A stretch of DNA of 64,000 nucleotides from Heterostelium album PN500 (lineage: Eukaryota; Evosea; Eumycetozoa; Acytosteliales; Acytosteliaceae). Under the pieces are notes generated by a model. The model saw only the letters and a program-made list of their open reading frames with translations, ran no database searches and was not told where the DNA came from. Location of the stretch: NCBI RefSeq assembly GCF_000004825.1, contig NW_008805089.1, positions 682,001 through 746,000 on the forward strand. Direction: 5' to 3'. Made by a program: the position numbers and the translations under genes. Below are positions 22,101-31,206 of this stretch, piece after piece. Position 1 is the first letter of the stretch; each line of letters opens with the position of its first letter.

Positions 22101-23704
22101 TCACAGAGATACAGAGTTATCTCTCTAATAAATCGGATTCTATATTCCAACGATCGACTGTATCGCTTATCAAAACGGAAAGCGATGTACTATCAACTCT
22201 AAACTATGGTTTGGAACCAAAGATTGCATTGCAAGCAGTCAAAGTTGGTAATCGTTACCAAGGCGATTGTAAATTCCAAAACTCAAGATTGCTTCTTTCC
22301 AACCTTGGATTCCTCTCGTTGGAATCCAAAGGAAAAGTTTCACAAATGGAGAATACCGTTACATTCTACCAAGCGATTTGCTCGCTCGATCAAGTACCGG
22401 AGCGACTGCAATCCAGAGTCGGAGTGTTGTATGTAAAGGAAAACGATACCACCGAGGAGGAGGTATATAGCAATGTTATAGAAAGCGATACTCCCAAGGA
22501 TTACATTGACTATGTAAGCTCGCTCGGTTGGATGGTTGACCTGCCCACTCACAAAGGATACCTCGGTGGATTGGACACCCGAGGAATGCACGGAAAGTAT
22601 GCACCTTACTATGCCAACAGTGCAACGGAGACTATATTCCACGTGCCAACACACATGCCAAATCAAGGTACCTCCATCGAACACAAACGAAAGTTGCTGA
22701 GCAAAGACAGTGTTGTCATCGTTTGGTACGAAGGAACACTCGAGCAATATGAACAGTTGAAGCTAGAGACGATTTCCTCGCGTATCCAAATCGTTATTAC
22801 ACCGTTGGATTCCGAGTTGTTTAGGGTGAAGACTTACAAGGGTGTCTTCAACAAGACAACTGGTTTCGGTCCAATCGTAAACGATGATATCATTGTCAGT
22901 AAGCATATACTACACGAGGTTACCAAGTCGACTGCTGTCAATGCTTTCCAACAGTTGTCCACCAGTGACACCAAGAACTCACATCCATTCATTCAAAGAA
23001 GAAGAATGATCTACGATATCTCCATCTCTTTCAAGCGCGAGTTGTCAGTCCAACAAAACTATTCCAACACTTTCCAATCGCTCGATGAAGATCAATATTA
23101 CAAAACACCGGTATTCAGTAGCAGCACCGAGCTGGATATCTTCAAACAAGTTAAACCAAGCCAAAAGTCAAATACAAACAATAATACATCGATAAGTATT
23201 GGAACACAACAAAAAGAACAACAACAACAACAACAACAACAAAAGGAACAGCTACAACAAAAAGAACAACAGCAACAGCAACAACAACAACAATCTAGTT
23301 CAACATCATCACCAATTGTTGCACCACAAACACCTGGAAAATCAACTTGGAGAGAATCCGTTACACTTTCATCTCCAATCAATCCAAATCGTCAATCGAT
23401 ACAATTGAAACCACTTGCTCAAGTCAATCCAACATCACCAACCACTTCACCAATCAAAACATCATCGTCATCCTCTGGTTCATCAGGATCATCCTCTTCC
23501 AGTAAGAATTGGGGTAGTATCCTCAGACCCAACCTTAGTAAGAGTGATTCCAGTTCTGGAGCATTGGCCAAAGATACCTCATCTCAATCCTCTACCTCTA
23601 CTTCCACTTCATCGTCGTCTAACCCGACTTCAAGCACAACAACACCTTCTCGTGGTAATTTCTTCACAAGAAGACCACAAAGTACAGAAGAAAAAGATAA
23701 ATAA
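19194..23704 (+). CDS. RalGAP beta-subunit homologue
   Basis: A 49-nt first exon (19194-19242) and a large exon (19344-23704) give 1469 residues. Colinear similarity to animal RALGAPB is visible from the N terminus (MFIDWACTLNLIDNEK; FLLPLEESPSIFACIELY; FEVWLHSRTRNAQLW; FGSWLFEAIKTIRFG; LRRSAIRILGQIM) to the C-terminal Rap/RanGAP-like domain at about 1090-1270 (YVSSLGWMVDLPTHKGYLGG; YYANSATETIFHVPTHMP). In animals the beta subunit has no catalytic Asn-thumb and supports the alpha subunit, which inactivates Ral/Rheb-type GTPases; here too the GND thumb motif is not seen, so a scaffold role is inferred. Ser/Gly-rich (about 690-750) and poly-Gln (about 1310-1330) inserts are dictyostelid features. 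The C-terminal tail is Ser/Thr-rich. Confidence 0.85.
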
Positions 23705-24033
23705 ACAATCATCATTGTTCTTTCTTTTACTATAATATAATATTAGTGTTGCTAGGAGTAATAGAAATCTTCAAATTTGAAAATACTAGCTCGATTGACG
23801 ACTAGTGATCGTGACTACCATTTGAAATTTGGCTCATATTGTTATTGCTGTTAAACTTTCCATAAGTTACAATGGTTTTCGAATTGATTGTCAAATTTAA
23901 AGCTAGGAAAGAGTTCTTAATTAGACTTGCAATTTTTTGCACAATTTTCGTATATCCAGTGAGCTTTTGCGATGTTTCTTTTTTTGTAAAATCAAAATTT
24001 TAAAGAATTCGATTATTGTTCAAAACTATAATC
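23705..24033. other. Intergenic spacer before the ankyrin-like array
   Basis: A 329-bp spacer with no gene. It is less repetitive than other gaps. It marks the boundary between the single-copy RalGAP gene and the tandem array. Confidence 0.5.
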
Positions 24034-25212
24034 ATGTCAATAAATAATTCAACAAATAAATTATTTTCAAAAGTATTTAATAATATAGTTGTTAGAAATG
24101 AAATATTCAATCAAGTTTATACAATTAATATGATGTGGTCAGAGAATATTCCTACAAAAGTGCATAGATATAATAAATTGATAGAATCACCAAAAGCATT
24201 GATTGGTAATGACTATCTTGACTTATTCATTAAGTATTTAAATGTTCATGGCTTAGATAAGAATAAGAGTTCACTTTACTTTAGGTGGTCAGTTGAGCTT
24301 GGAAATCTTGGAATACTACAATATCTTTATTCTTTGGTTTCAGAGAGAAACGATGAAGAGATCATAGAGATATTGAAATCAACTCATCTAATGGGTTCAG
24401 CTATTTTAAAATGTAATATTGCGATGTTAGAATGGATGAATCAGAACAATGATTTGGAGATATTCAAATGCTCATCAAATTATTATGAATTTTTACCAAA
24501 CCGACCAAATGGTTTGAATACAATGAAATGGCTTCAGAGTAATCTTCATCTGCAACCGAATGAAAACCATATTTATCCTGCTGCTGGTTCTGGTGATTTA
24601 GAGACACTGATTTGGGTACTTGAAAACTACAAAGGCAATCCTAATGAACCTAATCCTGAGCTTTGGACAGAGGTGGCAAGGACTGCTGCAAGAAATGGGC
24701 ATGTACATATTCTCAAATGGATCAATGAACATCATCGACCTGATGACCACCAGTTGTCTACTCTATACGGTATAGCATTTAACCTCAGTACTCATGAACA
24801 TTGTGATACAATCGATTGGATTCATAAGAATTGGCCTGCTGTCAACTTCAATCATAACTATGATCCAGTTACGCAGTATGCATCGTTGGAACTGATACGT
24901 TGGTTACATGAGAATCTGTCAGAAACAAACACAGAGCCTTTATTCACATTGGAGGCAATGAACAACGCCGCTCGTTTCAGCAGCTTGGAGGTTGTAGAGT
25001 TCCTCCATTACAATCGGACTGAAGGATGTGATGGTAGAGCAATACATCACGCAGCAATCAATGGAAGAAAAGACATAGTCGAGTTTCTCTTGTCTAAAGG
25101 ATATGAGAGTGATATGTTTACAACTACCATCGCCGAAACTGAAAGAAACCTCTATCCAGAGATTGTTACTTTGATACGCGAGCATCTTTCGAAAAATAAA
25201 AAAGAACAATGA
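24034..25212 (+). CDS. Ankyrin-like family protein, array copy 1
   Basis: Single exon, 392 residues; the ATG is chosen because all intact copies share the MS(I/T)xN...FSKVFNN start. The family has a conserved head (FNNIVVRNEIFNQVY; SPKALIGNDYLDLFI), then about eight diverged ankyrin-like helix pairs ending in FLLSKGYESD. Recurrent units are ILEW(L/I)N-type, TIDWIHKNW and SLELIRWLHENLS. Such proteins are expanded in dictyostelids; the role is unknown and ligand or protein binding is only inferred. Residues from about 175 to the end are almost the same as in the copy at 29860-31038, including an NPNEPNP insert absent from other copies. Its 3' flank, however, matches the flank of the copy at 28474, so it looks mosaic. 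Confidence 0.85.
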   Translation: MSINNSTNKLFSKVFNNIVVRNEIFNQVYTINMMWSENIPTKVHRYNKLIESPKALIGNDYLDLFIKYLNVHGLDKNKSSLYFRWSVELGNLGILQYLYSLVSERNDEEIIEILKSTHLMGSAILKCNIAMLEWMNQNNDLEIFKCSSNYYEFLPNRPNGLNTMKWLQSNLHLQPNENHIYPAAGSGDLETLIWVLENYKGNPNEPNPELWTEVARTAARNGHVHILKWINEHHRPDDHQLSTLYGIAFNLSTHEHCDTIDWIHKNWPAVNFNHNYDPVTQYASLELIRWLHENLSETNTEPLFTLEAMNNAARFSSLEVVEFLHYNRTEGCDGRAIHHAAINGRKDIVEFLLSKGYESDMFTTTIAETERNLYPEIVTLIREHLSKNKKEQ

Positions 25213-25275
25213 AATCCTTAATGAGCATTCTATATATATTAATTTTCAATGAACCGACATAATAGAATAAATGGG

Positions 25276-25350
25276 TTCTTTAGCAATTGATAGAATCACA
25301 AAAATAATTAATTGATAATATGCCTTTCTTGATAGATTTATTCATTCATT
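25276..25350 (+). pseudogene. Relic of the ankyrin-like family head
   Basis: About 75 bases align by eye with the head region that encodes YNQLIESPKALIGNDYLDLF in neighbouring genes (TCAATTGATAGAATCAC-type start and a GATTTATTCATTCA end), with several substitutions and small gaps. It cannot be translated and lies between copies 1 and 2, so it is a decayed fragment of a further copy. Confidence 0.65.
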
Positions 25351-25485
25351 TTTTACTTGCCAATAGGTTGGATGGTTATTTATAAGATTATTTTAGTGTT
25401 TCAAAAATTTCAAAAATTTAAGAGTAAAAGTGACTGTTTTTAGTGAGTTTTTTTGTTGGTTTCGACTTTAAAACAAATAATAATA

Positions 25486-26493
25486 ATGATGTCAACATAT
25501 AATATAACAAATATATTATTTTCAAAAGTCTTTAATAATACAGTTATTAGAAATGAGATATTCAATCGAGTTTATTCAATTAATAAGAAGTTGTTAACAA
25601 TTAATAATACATCAGTCTTTGGATATAATCGATTGATATTGTCACCAAAAGCATTGATTGGTAATGACTATCTTGATTTATTCATTCAGTACTTAAATGT
25701 TCATGACTTTGATAAAAATAAGATTTCACATTACTTTATGTGGTCAGTTGACTTTAGAAATCTTAGAATACTACAATATCTTTATGCTTTGATTTCAGAG
25801 AGTATAGATGAAGAGATCATAACGAGTTTGAAACCTTGTAACCTGATGAGTTTAGCCGCTTATAAATGCAACGTAGATATGTTGGAATGGATGAACCAGA
25901 ACAATGATTTGGAGATATTCAAATCATCATCTAAATATTTAATGTTGCCTGGTCGACCAAATGGTTTGAACACAATGAAATGGCTTCATCGGAATCATTA
26001 TCTGGAACTGAATGAAAGTGTTGTGAAAGCAGCTGCCTCGTCAGCCAATCTCGACATATTGACCTGGGTACTTGAGAACTACGATGGTTGTAAAGATATC
26101 AATTGGCTAGCAGTAATCACATCGGTTGTAATAAATGAGCATGTAAATATACTCGAGTGGATCAATGAACATCACAGACCTTCCGACATTCAATTGACCT
26201 ATTTCGATTTACTTCACTCCGTATCTGCAAATATACATTGTGATACAATCGATTGGATTCATAAGAATTGGCGATCTGTCAATTTCGATCACAACTATGA
26301 TTCAGTTGCAATGTCGGGATCACTGGAGTTGATTCGTTGGTTATACGAGAATCTGTCGGCAACAAACACAAAACCTGTATTCACAATGGACGCTATAGAC
26401 AATTCAGCGTATTTCAACAGTGCAGAAGTTACAGATTTCCTACATTATAATCTATGGAAAAAAGGTCAGAGTCAAGATTCTCCTCCCGACTAA
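25486..26493 (+). CDS. Ankyrin-like family protein, array copy 2 (C-terminally shortened)
   Basis: Single exon, 335 residues, about 55 fewer than its neighbours. The head and ankyrin-like body are intact (FNNTVIRNEIFNRVYSIN; LIGNDYLDLFIQYLNVH; TIDWIHKNW). After FLHYN the frame leaves the family sequence (residues LWKKGQSQDSPPD) and stops, losing the conserved last unit with INGRKDIVEFLLSKGY. Just past the stop, 26482-26515 still resembles the family end YPEIVTLIREH out of frame, so the shortening seems to come from a local rearrangement. The remaining protein may still fold. ATG 25486 and ATG 25489 are both possible starts. Confidence 0.8.
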   Translation: MMSTYNITNILFSKVFNNTVIRNEIFNRVYSINKKLLTINNTSVFGYNRLILSPKALIGNDYLDLFIQYLNVHDFDKNKISHYFMWSVDFRNLRILQYLYALISESIDEEIITSLKPCNLMSLAAYKCNVDMLEWMNQNNDLEIFKSSSKYLMLPGRPNGLNTMKWLHRNHYLELNESVVKAAASSANLDILTWVLENYDGCKDINWLAVITSVVINEHVNILEWINEHHRPSDIQLTYFDLLHSVSANIHCDTIDWIHKNWRSVNFDHNYDSVAMSGSLELIRWLYENLSATNTKPVFTMDAIDNSAYFNSAEVTDFLHYNLWKKGQSQDSPPD

Positions 26494-26691
26494 TATCACC
26501 AACATCCCAAGATTGTTGCTTTAGCACATATGTGCTAAACAGTATAATAAAAGGAAAATAAAAGTATAGTATTGAAACAAAATCAGTTTACAGAAAATAT
26601 TTTATTTTTATTAACACATCTAAAGTATAATAAAGTATTGCCAATAATTTATTATTTTGTGGTCCACCTAGGTGAACAAGTGTGTATGAAG

Positions 26692-26863
26692 TTCAGCAAT
26701 ATATCACGCAGCAGTCCATAACAATAAAGATACAGTCAAGTTTCATTTGTCTAAAGGATAGTAGAGTGATATTTTGGCCATTGAGGAAGCTGAAAGAAGA
26801 GGTTGTTTTGAGATTGCTAATTTAATACGTGAACATCTTTCGAGAAAAAAGGAGAACTCTTAA
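26692..26863 (+). pseudogene. Relic of the ankyrin-like family C terminus
   Basis: The sequence aligns by eye with the last 55 codons of the intact copies (AIHHAAINGRKDIVEFLLSK, then ETER, then LIREHLSKK). It keeps the order but carries in-frame stops and changes (for example HLSKG followed by stops; EEAERRGC; LIREHLSRKKENS then TAA). It may be the displaced tail of copy 2 or the end of a lost copy. Confidence 0.75.
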
Positions 26864-26882
26864 TGTACTTATAAATAGAAAG

Positions 26883-26923
26883 AATAAAGAAATAAAAGTG
26901 TAAAATAAATGCAAGAATAAAAT
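26883..26923. repeat. Left 41-bp direct repeat around the DUF4419 gene
   Basis: This 41-bp A+T-rich sequence recurs at 28339-28379 in the same orientation with a single difference by eye. The shared core includes the non-trivial string AAATAAATGCAAGAATAAAA. The two copies bracket a 1.4-kb segment whose only gene is the DUF4419 gene. Confidence 0.75.
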
Positions 26924-27092
26924 TAAAATTTAATCTAATTGGTAATTTTGGTTACAAAAAGTCCATATTTGTAAAACTAGAATTTTTAAAGAAAGAATGC
27001 TGATAGATCGATTTTTGTTTATTTAAAAATAATCATTTTTTTATTTTTATTTTTGATAGTTAAAAAGAAAAAGACAATAGATAGTTAAAAAT

Positions 27093-28286
27093 ATGTCACA
27101 TTATTATAAAAATTTAAGTTCAGATGTAAAATCAACTACATTTGAAATTAGAGAAGATCGTTCTAAGGTTTCAAAGCTCAGTGAGTTCAACCACACCGAA
27201 CATCTAAAAAAACCAACATCCAAATATGAAGTTGCGAAAGTACCGGAACCATTGTATGTTCCATTGAAATCGAGTATCGAAGCAGATGATGCGAAGAATC
27301 ACTTTTTCATTGGAAGAAATTCATTTGTACAATCAGCTTTCTACGCGTATTCCCAACATCATAAGCTTGTCATTAGACCAGACGACGTTTGGATAGCGAT
27401 AATGACACAATTCTCATTCTATTTGAATGCAAACTCTGAACAGCTCCGAGAGAAACTCGTCGATTTCCAAGGCAAGAAAGATCTGGAGGTTGTTGCCAAT
27501 GCGACGCTATTCAATGCTCCCTACGACGAAATGACTCTGGCAATGACCGATTTGATTTCCCGCAACATTAAAGATCCGTCGATAAGAGATTGGTCAATGC
27601 CATCATTCTCAACGACAACCTACAACGATAGAATAGTTGGAGCGGTCTGTCTCATGGCGACAATGAAGAATTACTATAATTTCAAATACTCACTGCGCTG
27701 TGGATTGCCAGCAGTAACCATGCTTGGATCGGTAGAAGATTGGAAATCACTGAAAGAGAAAGCTCAGCGGCTGGTGGAGTTTGACGTCGGCGAGCAGAAG
27801 CTGATGAGTAAATGGTCGGCGATGTTACTGCCGATTCTCGATCAATTCATTCGTTCGGTGAGCGGAAATGTCTGGTTTACCGATTCGGTGAATGCCGATG
27901 GCTTTCTAGACGAAGATCTTGTCGATTGGTGGAATTGCATTGCCAATCACATCGGCGGTGGATCGGGACCGACCTGGTTGTCCGGGTGGATCACCGTATT
28001 CACCGTGTTCTCACCGGAAGGCAAATGGTACGGCGACGACAAACACGCAGTCTCATTCATGGTAAATGAAAAGTCGGAATGGCCATTCGTCGACACTAAA
28101 GACGTTGCCACTGGATTCGTCGAATTGGACGTGATTATCGATGACAACGGAACTGAATACGCTTCAAAGTTGTATGGTGGTCACTACTCTGTCAAAGTAT
28201 TCGATGACGAGCAAACACTTGTTCCACAACTAAATTGGTGTATCTCTGTAAAAGAACAGGATATAAAAAATTTACAAAAGAATTGA
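27093..28286 (+). CDS. DUF4419 family protein
   Basis: Single exon, 397 residues. The DUF4419 signature is clear: NHFFIGRNSFVQSAFYAYSQ, then LVIRPDDVWIAIMTQFSFYL, then the block with VGAVCLMATMKNYY, LPAVTMLGSVEDW and FVDTKDVATGFVELDV. The family is found mainly in fungi, amoebae and some bacteria; its biochemical role is not established. The coding DNA is visibly richer in G+C than the flanking ankyrin-like copies and has none of their repeats, so it is an unrelated gene inside the array. Near-identical 41-bp repeats bracket it. The start is the only ATG near the conserved N terminus. Confidence 0.88.
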   Translation: MSHYYKNLSSDVKSTTFEIREDRSKVSKLSEFNHTEHLKKPTSKYEVAKVPEPLYVPLKSSIEADDAKNHFFIGRNSFVQSAFYAYSQHHKLVIRPDDVWIAIMTQFSFYLNANSEQLREKLVDFQGKKDLEVVANATLFNAPYDEMTLAMTDLISRNIKDPSIRDWSMPSFSTTTYNDRIVGAVCLMATMKNYYNFKYSLRCGLPAVTMLGSVEDWKSLKEKAQRLVEFDVGEQKLMSKWSAMLLPILDQFIRSVSGNVWFTDSVNADGFLDEDLVDWWNCIANHIGGGSGPTWLSGWITVFTVFSPEGKWYGDDKHAVSFMVNEKSEWPFVDTKDVATGFVELDVIIDDNGTEYASKLYGGHYSVKVFDDEQTLVPQLNWCISVKEQDIKNLQKN

Positions 28287-28338
28287 GAAAGCAAGTATAT
28301 TAACAAATCAAATCAGTGGATAATAATAATAAATAATA

Positions 28339-28379
28339 AATAAAGAAATAAAAATGTAAAATAAATGCAAGAATAAAAT
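28339..28379. repeat. Right 41-bp direct repeat around the DUF4419 gene
   Basis: Partner of the repeat at 26883-26923, same orientation, one visible difference. It lies 53 bases after the DUF4419 stop codon and 95 bases before the next ankyrin-like gene. Confidence 0.75.
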
Positions 28380-28473
28380 CGTAACTGTCGTGCAACGTTT
28401 TTTTACGAAATGATCATTGTTTTATATGCACTTTGACTTTATTCCAAATATTTTATAATTAATTATAATCACA

Positions 28474-29637
28474 ATGTCAATACACAGTTTAACAAATATA
28501 TTTTATTCAAAAGTCTTTAATAATATAGTTATTAGAAATGAGATATTCAATCAAGTTTATTCAATTAATAAGATGTTGTCAGAGTATAAAAAATCTTATT
28601 ATCCAATAAAAGTCTTTAGATATAATCAATTGTTAGAATCACCAAATGCTTTGATTGGTAATGACTATCTTGATTTATTCATTCAGTACTTAAATGTTCA
28701 TGACTTTGATAAAAATAAGATTCCATATTACTTCATGTGGTCAGTCGAATTTGGAAATCTTAGAATACTACAATATCTTTATGCTTTGGTTTTAGAGAGA
28801 AACGATGAAGCAATCATAAAGATAATGAAAACAACTAACCTGATGGGTTCAGCCGCTTTCAAATGCAACGTCAATATGTTGGAATGGATGAAACAGAACA
28901 ATACTTTGGAGATATTCAAATGTTCACCAAATGATTATGTATTTTTGCCGTCTCAACAAAATGGTTTAAATACAATGAAATGGCTTCACAATAATCTTCA
29001 TCTGGAACTAGATGAAAGCCATGTGGAAGTTGCTGCTGGTTCTGGAAACCTCGAGACAATGATATGGGTACTTGAGAACTACAAAGGGTTCCCAATAGAC
29101 TGGGCAAAGGTGGCCTTGTGTGTTGCAAGAAATGAGCATCTACATATACTTGAATGGATCAACGAACATCATCGACCTTCCGACCACCAATTGTCTGCTC
29201 TAGATGGTTTAGTTTATAACCTCTGTACGAAGAAACATTGTGGAGCAATCGATTGGATTCATAAGAATTGGAAAGCTGTCAACTTCAATCATAACTATGA
29301 TCAAGTTGCAATGTCGGGATCACTAGAATTAATACGTTGGATACATGAAAATCTGTCAGAAACAAACACAGAACCTGTATTCACAGTGAAAGCTATGAAC
29401 AATGCAGCTCGTTTCAATAGTTTGGAGGTTGTAGAGTTCCTCCATTACAATCGTACTGAAGGATGTAATGGTTTAGCAATACACTATGCAGCAATCAATG
29501 GAAGAAAAGACATAGTCGAGTTTCTCTTGTCAAAAGGATACGAGAGTGATATGTTGGCCACCACCATTGAGGAAACTGAAAGAAAAGGTTATCCAGAGAT
29601 TGTTACTTTAATAAACGAGCATCTTTCGAAAAAATAA
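28474..29637 (+). CDS. Ankyrin-like family protein, array copy 3
   Basis: Single exon, 387 residues, start MSIHSLTNIFYSKVFNN. The full family layout is present: head with SPNALIGNDYLDLFIQYL, ankyrin-like units (NLRILQYLYALVLE; LEWMKQNNTLEIF; LETMIWVLENYKG; TIDWIHKNW-like AIDWIHKNW) and the final INGRKDIVEFLLSKGYESD. It ends in ...LSKK; the 3' flank after the stop is almost the same as that of copy 1, but one extra A near the end makes copy 1 read on as KNKKEQ while this copy stops. Function unknown; repeat-mediated binding is inferred. Confidence 0.85.
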   Translation: MSIHSLTNIFYSKVFNNIVIRNEIFNQVYSINKMLSEYKKSYYPIKVFRYNQLLESPNALIGNDYLDLFIQYLNVHDFDKNKIPYYFMWSVEFGNLRILQYLYALVLERNDEAIIKIMKTTNLMGSAAFKCNVNMLEWMKQNNTLEIFKCSPNDYVFLPSQQNGLNTMKWLHNNLHLELDESHVEVAAGSGNLETMIWVLENYKGFPIDWAKVALCVARNEHLHILEWINEHHRPSDHQLSALDGLVYNLCTKKHCGAIDWIHKNWKAVNFNHNYDQVAMSGSLELIRWIHENLSETNTEPVFTVKAMNNAARFNSLEVVEFLHYNRTEGCNGLAIHYAAINGRKDIVEFLLSKGYESDMLATTIEETERKGYPEIVTLINEHLSKK

Positions 29638-29859
29638 AAAAGAACAATGAAATCCTTAATGAGCATTCTATATATAGTAGAAAAAACCTTTTTTACTTTA
29701 TTCTTTATTCTATTTTAAAAATTAATATTAAAGAATAAAATCTTGTCATGAAACTTTTAGATCTGCAAATGGAGATCGATCATAAAGATTTTAAATTTTT
29801 CTTAAGAAAAAGTCACAAGTGATAATCAAGCATGATCATTTGTGTACAAAATAATAATA

Positions 29860-31038
29860 ATGTCAATACACAATTTAAATAATATATTATTTTCAAAAGT
29901 CTTTAATAATACAGTTATTAGAAATGAGATATTCAATCAAGTTTATACAATTAATAAGATGTTGACACTGTTTAAAAACTCAAATTATCCAACAAAAACA
30001 ATTAAATATAATCAATTGATAGAATCACCAAAAGCTCTGATTGGAAACGACTATCTTGATTTACTCATTCAGCACGTAAATGTTCATGGCTTAGATAAGA
30101 ATAAGATTTCATATTCTTTTGTATGGTCAGTTGCACTTGGAAATCTTAGAATACTACAATATCTTTATACTTTGGTTATGGATGAAGATATCATAAGGAG
30201 ATTGAAATCTACTCATCTGATGGGCAAAGCTGCATTAAAATGTAATATTCCAATGTTGGAATGGATGAACCAGAACAATACTTTGGAGATATTCCAATAT
30301 TCAAAAATTGATTTTGAATTTTTACCAGGTAGACCAAATGGTTTGAATACAATGAAATGGCTTCATAGTAATCTTCATATGGAACCGAATGAAAATCATA
30401 TATATCCTGCTGCTGGTTCTGGTGATTTAGAGACACTGATTTGGGTCGTTGAACACTACAAAGGCAATCCTAATGAACCTAATCCTAAGCTTTGGACAAA
30501 GGTGGCAAGGACTGCTGCAAGAAATGGGCATGTACATATTCTCAAATGGATCAACGAGCATCATCGACCTGATGACCACCAGTTGTCTACTCTATACGGT
30601 ATAGAATTTGACCTCAGTACTCATGAACATTGTGATACAATCGATTGGATTCATAAGAATTGGCCTGCTGTCAATTTCGATCAAAATTATGATTCTTTTG
30701 TATCGTATGGATCACTGGAACTGATACGTTGGATTCACGAGAATCTGTCAGCAACAAACACACAACCTTTATTCACATTGGAAGCAATGAACAACGCCGC
30801 TCGTTCCAATAGTTTGGAGGTTGTAGAGTTCCTCCATTACAATCGAACTGAAGGATGTGATGGAAGAGCAATACATCACGCAGCAATCAATGGAAGAAAA
30901 GACATAGTCGAGTTTCTCTTGTCAAAAGGATACGAGAGTGATATGTTTACAACTACCATTGAAGAAACTGAAAGAAACCTCTATCCAGAGATTGTTTCTC
31001 TAATACGTGAGCATCTTTCACAAAGTAGAAGAGAATAA
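29860..31038 (+). CDS. Ankyrin-like family protein, array copy 4
   Basis: Single exon, 392 residues. The C-terminal 215 residues are nearly the same as copy 1 (shared PNENHIYPAAGSGDLETLIW, NPNEPNP insert, ARNGHVHILKWINEHHRPDD), while the first 170 residues differ more. This fits gene conversion or a partial recent duplication between copies 1 and 4 across 5 kb. It is shortened by a few residues at VMDEDIIRRLK relative to copy 1. Function unknown. Confidence 0.85.
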   Translation: MSIHNLNNILFSKVFNNTVIRNEIFNQVYTINKMLTLFKNSNYPTKTIKYNQLIESPKALIGNDYLDLLIQHVNVHGLDKNKISYSFVWSVALGNLRILQYLYTLVMDEDIIRRLKSTHLMGKAALKCNIPMLEWMNQNNTLEIFQYSKIDFEFLPGRPNGLNTMKWLHSNLHMEPNENHIYPAAGSGDLETLIWVVEHYKGNPNEPNPKLWTKVARTAARNGHVHILKWINEHHRPDDHQLSTLYGIEFDLSTHEHCDTIDWIHKNWPAVNFDQNYDSFVSYGSLELIRWIHENLSATNTQPLFTLEAMNNAARSNSLEVVEFLHYNRTEGCDGRAIHHAAINGRKDIVEFLLSKGYESDMFTTTIEETERNLYPEIVSLIREHLSQSRRE

Positions 31039-31042
31039 ATCG

Positions 31043-31112
31043 TTCTTTAGATATAATCAATTGATAAAATCACCAAATGCTTTGATTGGTAATGACTATC
31101 TTGATTTATTTG
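31043..31112 (+). pseudogene. Relic of the ankyrin-like family head
   Basis: Seventy bases directly after the copy-4 stop repeat almost perfectly the segment that encodes RYNQLIKSPNALIGNDYLDL in other copies, then the match stops abruptly. There is no start codon or body. Its low divergence means it is younger than the relic at 25276-25350. Confidence 0.8.
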
Positions 31113-31206
31113 TTATAAACTGTTGAAGAAAGTTTTTAAAATTTTAAAAAATTTACTAAAAGGTATTAGTTTTATGGTAAATATCATTTTATTGAAAATA
31201 AAAATA

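Larger units (their letters stand above)
26494..27092. other. Spacer with relic fragments and a direct repeat
   Basis: This 599-bp gap follows copy 2. It contains a trace of the copy-2 C-terminal end directly after the stop, a decayed C-terminal fragment of another copy (26692-26863) and the left 41-bp direct repeat (26883-26923). The rest is ordinary A+T-rich DNA and the promoter of the DUF4419 gene. Confidence 0.6.

Noticed and set aside
27093-28286. DUF4419 gene as part of the ankyrin-like family
   Set aside because: No sequence shared with the head or the repeat units; it carries the distinct DUF4419 signature.
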